From Bacillus thuringiensis (lineage in GTDB: Bacteria > Bacillota > Bacilli > Bacillales > Bacillaceae_G), in NCBI RefSeq assembly GCF_001182785.1, contig NZ_CP012099.1:4710501-4774500 (forward strand): a stretch of 64,000 nt of DNA. The letters are read 5' to 3'. The notes under the pieces were generated by a model. The model was not told the DNA's origin. It made no database searches and worked only from the letters and a program-made list of their open reading frames with translations. Position 1 is the stretch's first letter. Each line of letters begins with the position of its first letter. Shown here in pieces: positions 53,713 through 60,680 of this stretch. The position numbers were made by a program, and so were the translations under genes.

Positions 53713-54825
53713 ATGGTAAAAGTAAATTCTCATATTAGTAGTTACAATCCAAATGATGCTATTTTTCTATTAAAAGATATTAGTGATTTAATGAAAGAAA
53801 GCTCCACGGAAACTAGAGAACAAGCAATTCAAGCTGGCACACATTATTCCGAAATGTTACCAATGGAATATAAACCATCTAAAGCGTATATGGATTTATT
53901 CTTTTTTTCCCTGCAACAATACAAACACAAACTAGCCATCGCTGTTGGAGTTGTCGCCGAACAAATTATACAGACTAAAGGAACTAACCTTGTCCTCGTT
54001 TCATTAGCTCGTGCTGGTACACCTATTGGCATTCTTATAAAACGCTACATACGCTATCAATACAACCTTGATGTACCTCACTATTGTATTTCTATTGTTC
54101 GCGGACGCGGTATTGATGAAAATGCACTCCATTATATTTTGGAACATCACCCTAAAGAAACAATTCAATTCATTGATGGGTGGACTGGGAAAGGTGCAAT
54201 AAAAAAAGAATTAGAATATGCAGTACACACATTTAACGAACGAAATAATACACACATTTCTCATTGTATGGCTGTGCTTGCTGATCCCGGTTACTGTACT
54301 TCAATTTACGGTACACGTGAAGATTTCCTTATTCCTAGCGCTTGCTTAAATGCAACCGTCTCTGGACTAATTAGCCGCACTGTACTAAATGACACCTATA
54401 TCGGTCCAAATGATTTTCATGGTGTTAAATATTATAAAGAGCTAGAACAAGAAGATTTATCAAATTTCTTCATTGATGAGGTAACAGATTTATTCCCTTC
54501 TGTTCATTCTCATATAGATAATCAATTACGTTATATTGCTTCAACTTACACGGATCCCTCTTGGCAAGGATTAAAAGATATACAGTCTATCCAAAATCAC
54601 TTTGAAATTGACGATATTAACTTAATTAAACCAGGAGTCGGTGAAACAACTCGCGTATTACTCCGGAGAATACCGTGGAAAATTTTAATACGTAAGCAAA
54701 ACAATCCCGATTTAAAGCATATTTTACTTCTTGCTAAAGAAAAGAATGTCCCTATTGAAATCTATGAGAATATGGCTTATTCATGTTGCGGGCTCATTAA
54801 GCCTCTTAAGAGGGAAACGATATGA
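53713..54825 (+). CDS. PRTase/StiP-type protein with C-terminal PELOTA RNA-binding domain
   Basis: 370 aa. PRTase-like core: NLVLVSLARAGTPIGILIKR (92-111), HYCISIVRGRGID, FIDGWTGKGAIKKEL (153-167) and LADPGYCTSIYGTREDFLIPSACLNATVSGL. The C-terminal domain KPGVGETTRVLLRRIPWKIL (306-325) with VPIEIYENMAYSCCGLIKPL is of the PELOTA RNA-binding type. Databases call this family cysteine protease StiP, from an early annotation; a protease role is doubtful. The frame starts at TTG 53704, but AAGGAAGGTTGATAATT favours ATG 53713, five bases after the previous stop. Confidence 0.9.
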   Translation: MVKVNSHISSYNPNDAIFLLKDISDLMKESSTETREQAIQAGTHYSEMLPMEYKPSKAYMDLFFFSLQQYKHKLAIAVGVVAEQIIQTKGTNLVLVSLARAGTPIGILIKRYIRYQYNLDVPHYCISIVRGRGIDENALHYILEHHPKETIQFIDGWTGKGAIKKELEYAVHTFNERNNTHISHCMAVLADPGYCTSIYGTREDFLIPSACLNATVSGLISRTVLNDTYIGPNDFHGVKYYKELEQEDLSNFFIDEVTDLFPSVHSHIDNQLRYIASTYTDPSWQGLKDIQSIQNHFEIDDINLIKPGVGETTRVLLRRIPWKILIRKQNNPDLKHILLLAKEKNVPIEIYENMAYSCCGLIKPLKRETI

Positions 54826-55643
54826 TTTTCGCCAGTGATCTTGATCAGACGCTTATTTATTCCCGAAAATCGTTTCGTGCCCCTATAGAAGATGGATCAA
54901 TTCAACTCATTGAAACTTTAGATGGGAAAGAAATTTCTTTCATATCACATAAAACCATTTCACTACTAAAAAAATTGCAACTGCACTCACATTTCATCCC
55001 AGTTACAACAAGAACTATTGAGCAGTTTCAGCGTATTTCTTTATTCCAAGACGAAATCATTCCCGAATACGCCATTACAAGTAACGGCGGTAATATCCTT
55101 CATAACGGTAAACAAGATGGTACTTGGAACAGGATAGTAAAAGAAAGACTATCGTTTGAATGTATAGAGAGAAACGACATACTAAAGGAATTTGGGCAAA
55201 TAGCTCATAAAGATTGGGTTACATCACAAAAAACAGCTGATGATCTATTCCATTATTGCATCGTTAAACGAGAGAACATTCCTTATGATGAATTATCATC
55301 CTTCACTTCCTGGTTAGACAAACAAGGCTGGAATCATTCACTTCAAGGTAGAAAGCTATACTTTGTACCAAAACCAATTAACAAATGGGACGCCGTGCAA
55401 TATATAAAAGAAATTTTGCAAATAGATACGATTATTACAGCTGGGGATTCTTTACTTGATTTATGCATGCTTGAAAAGGCGAACCATGCCTTCGCACCAC
55501 TTCATGGTGAATTAGGGGCAATGCATGACAACTTACAATCCCATATTTTAAAAACAGACGCAATCGGCATATATGCCGCAGAAGAAATCGTAAATAAATC
55601 ACTTCAAATTATTCACAGTTCATTACCTACCTCACGGTCATAA
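54822..55643 (+). CDS. HAD-family phosphatase, last gene of the TRSP operon
   Basis: 273 aa. HAD motif I ASDLDQTLIYS (D6, D8), motif II in FIPVTTRTIEQFQRI, and motif IV ITAGDSLLDLCMLEKA; a cap domain lies between about 90 and 200. It resembles sucrose-phosphatase/Cof-type HADs and would remove a phosphate from the product of the two PRTases. The ATG overlaps the previous stop by four bases (ATGA), so the genes are coupled. AGAGGGAAACGAT precedes it. Confidence 0.9.
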   Translation: MIFASDLDQTLIYSRKSFRAPIEDGSIQLIETLDGKEISFISHKTISLLKKLQLHSHFIPVTTRTIEQFQRISLFQDEIIPEYAITSNGGNILHNGKQDGTWNRIVKERLSFECIERNDILKEFGQIAHKDWVTSQKTADDLFHYCIVKRENIPYDELSSFTSWLDKQGWNHSLQGRKLYFVPKPINKWDAVQYIKEILQIDTIITAGDSLLDLCMLEKANHAFAPLHGELGAMHDNLQSHILKTDAIGIYAAEEIVNKSLQIIHSSLPTSRS

Positions 55644-55788
55644 TATGCACAATTGCATACGCACCGCAATTAAACAAATGGTACAATTTATTTGAATCGC
55701 TGTTGCTACACTTCTTGATTAAAGAAAAGGCGTTAACACGGAAATTAGCGTCTTATCAACCTCAAGCAATTGGCACATTTTGTCATCT

Positions 55789-55818
55789 TAAAAGACACTC
55801 GAAAGAGTGTCTTTTTTT
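55789..55818 (+). terminator. Terminator downstream of the TRSP operon
   Basis: AAAAGACACTC / GAGTGTCTTTTTTT with a GAAA tetraloop. Confidence 0.9.
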
Positions 55819-55923
55819 CTATATTCCACAAGGACTTACTCATTTCAAAGTATAAATACATAAAATAATGTAAATCGTTACACGAATAAATCACTTTCTA
55901 AAAGTTATGAAGTAGATTCAAAA

Positions 55924-55953
55924 TAAAAAAGCACTCTTAACTAGAGTGCTTTT
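55924..55953. terminator. Terminator-like hairpin upstream of the 28-aa ORF
   Basis: AAAAAAGCACTCT / AGAGTGCTTTTT around TAACT. Confidence 0.7.
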
Positions 55954-55979
55954 TACTTTCAAACAAGGAGGCTACATAT

Positions 55980-56066
55980 ATGGATAGTACTCTCGTATTT
56001 AACTTCGGCATTGGTATTGTCATCATTTTATTTGTTTTCTTTGTTCTTTGTATGAGTGGGGTATAG
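55980..56066 (+). CDS. 28-aa single-span membrane peptide
   Basis: Starts at ATG 55980, eight bases after a perfect AAGGAGG. The product is MDSTLVFN followed by one hydrophobic helix (FGIGIVIILFVFFVLCMSGV). A hairpin GGCG / CGTC with T5 follows at once. Bacilli make many such short membrane peptides, several in spores; no family can be named. The ribosome site and terminator support expression. Confidence 0.6.
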   Translation: MDSTLVFNFGIGIVIILFVFFVLCMSGV

Positions 56067-56090
56067 AAAGGCGATTTTGGGCGTCTTTTT
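56064..56090 (+). terminator. Terminator of the 28-aa ORF
   Basis: AAAGGCG / CGTCTTT with one G-T pair around ATTTTGGG, followed by T5. Confidence 0.6.
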
Positions 56091-56109
56091 ATACATACAT
56101 ATGTCTTCC

Positions 56110-56138
56110 TTGACTTCCGTAATACAAGTAACCATAAT
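56110..56138 (+). promoter_or_regulatory. Promoter of the quinone-reductase gene
   Basis: TTGACT (56110-56115), 17-bp spacer, CATAAT (56133-56138). Confidence 0.7.
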
Positions 56139-56144
56139 AGTTAC
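56128..56144 (+). promoter_or_regulatory. Operator-like palindrome over the -10 box
   Basis: GTAAC, CATAATA, GTTAC: a 17-bp inverted repeat exactly covering the -10 box. The spacing resembles operators of HxlR/DUF24 redox repressors (YodB/HypR type) that control quinone and nitroreductases. Confidence 0.5.
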
Positions 56145-56191
56145 AGATATACAAATAACTATTCACTTATCCACAAATAGGAGGAAGAACA

Positions 56192-56773
56192 ATGAAACAT
56201 GTAATCGTTTATGCACATCCAAATACAGAAAGCTTCAACCATGCGATTTTAGAAACGGTAAAAAGTGAATTAGAAGAAAAAGGTCATGAAGTACGCGTTC
56301 GCGATCTATACGAATTAAACTTCAATCCAGTATTAGGCGCTTCCGATTTCATCTCATTTTCTCAAGGAAACACACCAGAAGATATTAAAGAAGAGCAAGA
56401 GCATATCTCTTGGGCGGATAGCATTACATTCATTTATCCAGTTTGGTGGGCGGGACTTCCTGCTATTTTAAAAGGATACGTTGACCGTGTATTTAGCCAC
56501 GGATTTGCTTATGCTTACGGTGAAAACGGCATTGAAAAGTTATTAAGCGGTAAAAAAGGATTGTTATTATCTACAATGGGCAATACGAAAGAAGCATACA
56601 CAGCAGGCGGCATGTTTGATGCAATGAAGAAAACAGCGGATGTTGGTATTTTTGAATTTACAGGTATTGAAACACTTGAGCATACATTCTATACAAGTGT
56701 CCCTTCTGTGGATAATGATGTGCGTAAACAATATCTTGAAGAAGTAAAAGACGTTGTGAATCGTGCATTCTAA
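56192..56773 (+). CDS. NAD(P)H:quinone oxidoreductase, flavodoxin-like fold
   Basis: 193 aa. Two-electron FMN/FAD quinone reductase of the MdaB/YwrO/NQO family: VIVYAHPNTESFNHAILETV (phosphate loop), FIYPVWWAGLPAILKGYVDRVF (signature), AYGENGIEKLLSGKKGLLLST and the MGNTKEAYTAGG loop. These enzymes detoxify quinones and other electrophiles. AATAGGAGGAAGAACA precedes ATG. The operator-like palindrome upstream suggests induction by quinone or thiol stress. Monocistronic. Confidence 0.92.
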   Translation: MKHVIVYAHPNTESFNHAILETVKSELEEKGHEVRVRDLYELNFNPVLGASDFISFSQGNTPEDIKEEQEHISWADSITFIYPVWWAGLPAILKGYVDRVFSHGFAYAYGENGIEKLLSGKKGLLLSTMGNTKEAYTAGGMFDAMKKTADVGIFEFTGIETLEHTFYTSVPSVDNDVRKQYLEEVKDVVNRAF

Positions 56774-56777
56774 TAAA

Positions 56778-56868
56778 ATTATATCAGCGATTTTCTAAAT
56801 ATATCGGCGTAACTCAGATTATATCGGCGATTTTTCAAATATATCGACTTACCGACAAAAATCGACAC
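56778..56868. repeat. Tandem 41-bp intergenic repeat, array 2
   Basis: Two units: AATTATATCAGCGATTTTCT with AATATATCGGCGTAACTCAG, then ATTATATCGGCGATTTTTCA ending CGACTTACCGACAAAAATCG. Same unit and same end sequence as array 1. Confidence 0.8.
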
Positions 56869-56883
56869 TAGTCACAACTGATT

Positions 56884-56926
56884 ATTAGCCCATATCAATC
56901 GGTCTGTCTGTAAATAGCAGGAATAA
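56884..56926. repeat. bcr-like dispersed repeat, copy E (partial)
   Basis: TTAGCCCATATCAATCGGTC then TGTAAATAGCAGGAATAAA, matching the middle and end blocks of copy A, and again directly followed by a GTTCCAA-type terminator. Confidence 0.6.
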
Positions 56927-56960
56927 AAAAGCTGTTCCAAAGTTTGGAACAGCTTTTTTC
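56925..56960 (-). terminator. Terminator of yutF
   Basis: AAAAAAGCTGTTCCAAA / TTTGGAACAGCTTTTTT with a one-base centre; similar to the pepA terminator. Confidence 0.88.
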
Positions 56961-56961
56961 A

Positions 56962-57726
56962 TTACATCTTCTCAATCCACTCCGTCAAGTTATGCACAAC
57001 TTGCGTCGGTTGAACTTCGTATTCTGTTAACTTCTCCACAGTTGTGACTCCAGTGTGGACAAGAAGAGTATGCATGCCCGCATTTACTCCCGCTAAAATG
57101 TCTGTATCGTAGTTATCCCCAACCATTAATGCTTCATCTTTTCCTATACCAAGAACTTTTAACGCTTGTTCCATGATGATTGATTCTGGTTTTCCGATAA
57201 AGATTGGATCCATACCTGTTGATACTGCTACAACCGATGTTAATGAACCGTTACCTGGTAATAATCCTCGCTCAGTTGGGATGGCAATGTCCCCATTTGT
57301 GGAAATAAACGTTGCGCCGTTACGCACAGCAAGACACGCTTTTGCTAACTTTTCATATGTGATGTCACGATCTAAACCAACAACAACGAAATCAGGATTT
57401 TCATCCACAAGTTCAAATCCTTTTTCCACAAGTGCATCGTGTAAGCCTTCTTCACCAATCATATATACAGTTGCATCTTGTTTACGTTCATAAATGAAGT
57501 TCGCTGTCGCCATACTCGTTGTAAATACTTGCTCCGCTTTCGCTGGAATATCGAAACGAACAAGTTTTTCTGCCACTTGTTCTGGTTTGCGAGTTGAGTT
57601 ATTCGTAACGAATAAATATGGAATGCCGCGCTCTCCTAATGCTTTGACGAAGTCGCTTGCTTCTTCAATTTGTTCTTCTCCGCGATACATCGTACCGTCT
57701 AAGTCAATTAAGTAACCTTTATACAT
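56962..57726 (-). CDS. yutF: NagD-like HAD phosphatase YutF
   Basis: 254 aa. HAD subfamily IIA: YLIDLDGTMYRG (motif I), YLFVTNNSTRKPEQVAEKL (motif II), GKPESIIMEQALKVLGI (motif III) and MVGDNYDTDILAGVNAGM (motif IV). Close to the p-nitrophenyl-phosphatase type found in Bacilli; physiological substrate unknown, likely a nucleotide or sugar phosphate. AAGGAGAGACATAATCG precedes ATG. Confidence 0.93.
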   Translation of the reverse strand: MYKGYLIDLDGTMYRGEEQIEEASDFVKALGERGIPYLFVTNNSTRKPEQVAEKLVRFDIPAKAEQVFTTSMATANFIYERKQDATVYMIGEEGLHDALVEKGFELVDENPDFVVVGLDRDITYEKLAKACLAVRNGATFISTNGDIAIPTERGLLPGNGSLTSVVAVSTGMDPIFIGKPESIIMEQALKVLGIGKDEALMVGDNYDTDILAGVNAGMHTLLVHTGVTTVEKLTEYEVQPTQVVHNLTEWIEKM

Positions 57727-57799
57727 CGATTATGTCTCTCCTTCTATGCTAACGTTCTCACCTTATCATACCACTTTTATATTACCCGCTTTTCCAAAA

Positions 57800-57826
57800 G
57801 AAAAAAACGCTTTACCTTAAAGCGCC
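57800..57826 (-). terminator. Terminator of the SufR-like regulator gene
   Basis: CGCTTTA / TAAAGCG with a CCT loop and T7 on the minus-strand side. Confidence 0.85.
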
Positions 57827-57835
57827 CCATAACGT

Positions 57836-58468
57836 TCATTTTTTCTCTTTTATTTGGTAAGAACAACTACAATCGCCCTCGCACATGTTTGCTAGCGTTT
57901 TCACATCTGCGTTCGTAAATAAACGCTTATACATCTCTTTTTCATCTTCACATACTTGCGGGAATCTTTCTGCAATTTCTTTTAACGGACAGTTTTGTTT
58001 TTCAATTACGAAAGAATTCTCTCCGTCTCTCTTTATTTGAACCATATAACCATTTCTCTCTTGCATAGCTGCTATCTCTTGCACTTTATATGCTAAATTC
58101 TTTTGATTACTTACTCTCTTTTGCAACTGTTCTTCCATACGCTTCGTTCTCTCTTTTAAAACGTAATGAAGTATTTTTTCATCGCCCATTCGAGCTAAAT
58201 CTTCTAGCATATCAATCGCAAATTGCTTATACTCTTTCGGGAATGTATCTTCTCCCTTTTCACTTAATCCATACAAATAAGTTGGTCTTCCGACATGTTG
58301 CCTTACCATCTTAGAATAAATAAGTCCGTCTTTCTCAAGATTACTTAAATGTCTTCTGATTGCCATTTCTGTAATCTCTAAAACGTCAGCTAGTTCAGCT
58401 ACTGTGTGCTCTCCCTTTACTTTCAACAATTGCACAATCTCGTCTTTCGTAGTACGTGCTTCCCCCAT
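57836..58468 (-). CDS. SufR-like winged-helix regulator with cysteine-rich C-terminus
   Basis: 210 aa. Winged helix-turn-helix at about 7-75 (EIVQLLKVKGEHTVAELADV, LEITEMAIRRHLSNLEKDGL) of the DeoR/ArsR-like SufR type, a helical middle, and a C-terminal cysteine set: C-x12-C in NCPLKEIAERFPQVC, then CEGDCSC. In SufR such cysteines hold an Fe-S cluster that controls DNA binding to suf genes. The role here is inferred from these features. AGGGTGAAGT precedes ATG. yutE lies upstream on the same strand. Confidence 0.82.
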   Translation of the reverse strand: MGEARTTKDEIVQLLKVKGEHTVAELADVLEITEMAIRRHLSNLEKDGLIYSKMVRQHVGRPTYLYGLSEKGEDTFPKEYKQFAIDMLEDLARMGDEKILHYVLKERTKRMEEQLQKRVSNQKNLAYKVQEIAAMQERNGYMVQIKRDGENSFVIEKQNCPLKEIAERFPQVCEDEKEMYKRLFTNADVKTLANMCEGDCSCSYQIKEKK

Positions 58469-58504
58469 ACTTCACCCTTCTCCCTTTTCTTTCTCACATA
58501 CAAT

Positions 58505-58540
58505 ATAAGATCCCCAAAAGGTATTCTCTGGGGATCTTAT
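58505..58540. other. 11-bp inverted repeat between yutE and the SufR-like gene
   Basis: ATAAGATCCCC / GGGGATCTTAT around 14 bases, no T-run. On the minus strand it lies about 40 bases upstream of the regulator's start, so it could be an operator for autoregulation or an RNA hairpin. Confidence 0.5.
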
Positions 58541-58548
58541 AAGCATAA

Positions 58549-58989
58549 TTATTCTGGTACAAATGCAGATACAGGTCCTAATTCCTTTTCTAAATAACTG
58601 CGAATATTTGCTGGGTACTTTTCTACCACTGCAATATGTTTTTGAATCGTCTTATATAATTCATCATGATTCATTTGAATATAATCTTGCGTAAGCATTT
58701 TTCGAAGAAGGATAATTTCTTTCATCCCTTGTCCATCTTCTTCACTTATCACTCGCTCGTCCATTAAAATATCAATAATATCTTCATAGCTTCCTGGATC
58801 GCGCATAATAAATCCATCAATCATCGCATTTCCTACATCTAATACAGTATCAATAATAAGATGGGCTATGCGCTCTAATGCGTAAAATTCAAACTCGGTT
58901 TCATATATCTTTTTCTTTTGAAATGTACTTGTTGCTCGTTCTAAACATACTAGCATTTGTTCTATTTTCTTTCTGTCTACAAAATACAT
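58549..58989 (-). CDS. yutE: DUF86 HepT-like protein YutE
   Basis: 146 aa from ATG 58989 (AGGTAGGTGACATTC before it). DUF86/HepT HEPN-type four-helix bundle: EFYALERIAHLIIDTVLDVGNAMID and LLRKMLTQDYIQM, where the RNase motif R-x4-6-H of active HEPN toxins is only partly kept (R...DY). In HepT-MntA modules a nucleotidyltransferase antitoxin is adjacent; none is next to this gene, so it may have a different role, as B. subtilis YutE also lacks a partner. Confidence 0.83.
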   Translation of the reverse strand: MYFVDRKKIEQMLVCLERATSTFQKKKIYETEFEFYALERIAHLIIDTVLDVGNAMIDGFIMRDPGSYEDIIDILMDERVISEEDGQGMKEIILLRKMLTQDYIQMNHDELYKTIQKHIAVVEKYPANIRSYLEKELGPVSAFVPE

Positions 58990-59136
58990 GAATGTCACCT
59001 ACCTGGAAATTAAAGCATTTACATTTTAATTGTAACGCTTTCTTCTGAAAAAATCGACAATTTTTCGAATTCACCTTTTCTCCGTTATTTGTTATAGTTA
59101 TATTTGTATGATTTTTGAAATTGGAGGAATGGAATC

Positions 59137-60108
59137 TTGGAACGTGAACTCGCACTAGAAATTGTCCGTGTAACAGAAGCAGCAGCCTTAGCATCCGCAC
59201 AGTGGATGGGCCGCGGAAAGAAAAATGAAGCAGATGATGCAGCAACTACAGCAATGCGTGATATGTTCGATTCAGTAAACATGGCAGGTACAGTTGTAAT
59301 TGGTGAAGGAGAACTTGATGAAGCACCGATGTTGTATATTGGTGAAGAACTAGGAACAGGTAACGGTCCAGAAGTAGATATCGCCGTTGATCCATTAGAA
59401 GGTACAAACATCGTTGCAAAAGGTCTTGCAAATGCAATGGCAGTTATTGCAATCGCAGACAAAGGGAACCTTCTTCATGCTCCTGATATGTACATGGAAA
59501 AAATCGCGGTTGGTCCAAAAGCAGCTGGTAAAATTAGCTTAGATGATCCAATTGAAAAAACAATTGAAATTGTAGCAGAAGCTAACAATAAAAAGATTCG
59601 TGACCTAACGGTTATCGTTCAAGAACGTGAACGTCATCAAGATATTATTGACCGTGTTCGTGCAAAAGGTGCACGCGTAAAATTATTTGGTGACGGTGAT
59701 GTTGGTGCGTCAATCGCAACAGCACTACCTGGAACGGGTATCGACTTATTCGTAGGTATTGGCGGAGCTCCAGAAGGTGTTATTTCTGCAGCAGCATTAA
59801 AGTGCCTTGAAGGTGAAATGCAAGCTCGCTTAGTTCCAATGAACGAAGAAGAAGAAGCTCGTTGTCGTGAAATGGGATTAGAAGACCCTCGTCAACTTCT
59901 TATGTTAGATGACTTAGTATCTGGGGATGATGCAATCTTCTCAGCAACTGGTGTATCTGCTGGTGAGTTATTAGACGGTGTTAAATTCCTTGGCGGAGAT
60001 TTAGCTGAAACATACTCTATCGTAATGCGTTACAAAACAAGAACAGTACGATTCATTAAAACGCATCACCATTTAGATCATAAACCACACTTAAACTTAG
60101 ATATTTAA
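59137..60108 (+). CDS. glpX: Fructose-1,6-bisphosphatase class II
   Basis: 323 aa gluconeogenic FBPase of the GlpX type. [15 protein letters not shown] and [16 protein letters not shown] hold the metal and phosphate residues, with [15 protein letters not shown] and [16 protein letters not shown] following. The start is TTG at 59137, set by TTGGAGGAATGGAATC; no ATG fits the family N-terminus ([20 protein letters not shown]). The 88-aa gene follows after 16 bases, probably in the same transcript. Confidence 0.95.
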   Translation: MERELALEIVRVTEAAALASAQWMGRGKKNEADDAATTAMRDMFDSVNMAGTVVIGEGELDEAPMLYIGEELGTGNGPEVDIAVDPLEGTNIVAKGLANAMAVIAIADKGNLLHAPDMYMEKIAVGPKAAGKISLDDPIEKTIEIVAEANNKKIRDLTVIVQERERHQDIIDRVRAKGARVKLFGDGDVGASIATALPGTGIDLFVGIGGAPEGVISAAALKCLEGEMQARLVPMNEEEEARCREMGLEDPRQLLMLDDLVSGDDAIFSATGVSAGELLDGVKFLGGDLAETYSIVMRYKTRTVRFIKTHHHLDHKPHLNLDI

Positions 60109-60124
60109 TAAAGGAGCCATGTGT

Positions 60125-60391
60125 ATGGAAGAACGTTTCTTTCTGTACGACGACACTGTCGCTACAAAAACTCGTTTCGTTAGCTTTATGGGAGAAAATG
60201 AGCGTCATGATTTAGCGCTTTTATACTCCGATCGTCATTACGGTAAAACAATTGTACTTGATATGCAAAGTAATAAATTTGCAATTATCGGTGCTGACGA
60301 TTTAAACGAACCAGGCTACTTAGAGCACGCATTTTCTATGACTGAAGAAATTGCAGAAGAACTACGCTCATTTTTATTTGAACTTATATAA
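60125..60391 (+). CDS. DUF3055-like small protein
   Basis: 88 aa from ATG 60125; AAAGGAGCC is too close to the ATG at 60119. A compact alpha/beta protein (FFLYDDTVATKTRFVSFMGE, DLALLYSDRHYGKTIVLDM, FAIIGADDLNEPGYLEHAF) that I place with DUF3055 on its layout. Unknown function. It follows glpX closely and is ended by a terminator. Confidence 0.75.
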   Translation: MEERFFLYDDTVATKTRFVSFMGENERHDLALLYSDRHYGKTIVLDMQSNKFAIIGADDLNEPGYLEHAFSMTEEIAEELRSFLFELI

Positions 60392-60402
60392 TTTATCGTA
60401 TG

Positions 60403-60429
60403 CACCAGCTATTTTAGCTGGTGTTTTTT
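60403..60429 (+). terminator. Terminator of the glpX unit
   Basis: CACCAGCTA / TAGCTGGTG with a TTT loop and T6. Confidence 0.92.
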
Positions 60430-60442
60430 CGTTATAAGAGTT

Positions 60443-60470
60443 TTGAATTTTCAATCTTCTATGTTATAAT
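60443..60470 (+). promoter_or_regulatory. Promoter of the candidate small RNA
   Basis: TTGAAT (60443-60448), 16-bp spacer, perfect TATAAT (60465-60470). Start expected near 60477. Confidence 0.7.
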
Positions 60471-60476
60471 TAAGAA

Positions 60477-60680
60477 TAAATCTATTTGGATAGAAAGGAC
60501 GTTATCTACGTATGCCAACATTTACTTTGTAATGGACCAGCAATCGGATAGCATTACTCTCAAAAAAGCACCTCGCTTTTTCAAGGGAGTAGTCTGCCCA
60601 TTCCCATTACAAAGGAACGTAACGCATCTGTAGTATGATGTTTACGGAGGTTCCTCTTTGGGGAACCTCCTTTTATTTTT
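60477..60680 (+). ncRNA. Candidate structured small RNA or leader with anti-SD loop
   Basis: About 200 nt between its own promoter and its own terminator. Closing helix CTTTGTAATGG (60525-60535) with CCATTACAAAG (60604-60614); inner helix ATTACTCTC (60553-60561) with GGGAGTAGT (60585-60593); apical helix AAAAAGC / GCTTTTT with the loop ACCTC (60570-60574). The loop matches the 16S anti-Shine-Dalgarno core, typical for small RNAs that pair with ribosome sites. A 6-codon ORF (60512-60532, with AAAGGA upstream) ends inside the closing helix. I recognise no named RNA family. Confidence 0.6.
60646..60680 (+). terminator. Terminator of the candidate small RNA
   Basis: GGAGGTTCC / GGAACCTCC around a 7-base loop, then TTTTATTTTT. 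Confidence 0.9.

Larger units (their letters stand above)
55644..55979. other. Intergenic region with a possible gene remnant and two terminators
   Basis: An open frame without start codon (about 55646-55850) reads protein-like (TIAYAPQLNKWYNLFESLLL, then KALTRKLASYQPQAIGTF) but runs into the terminator at 55789-55818 and has no ribosome site; it may be a remnant. A second terminator-like hairpin is at 55924-55953, followed by the ribosome site of the 28-aa ORF. Confidence 0.5.

Noticed and set aside
60585..60605. GGGAGTAG stretch resembling the yybP-ykoY (manganese) riboswitch core
   Set aside because: The bases are fully used in the 9-bp inner helix, the second conserved strand of that riboswitch is absent, and the downstream gene is not a metal transporter.
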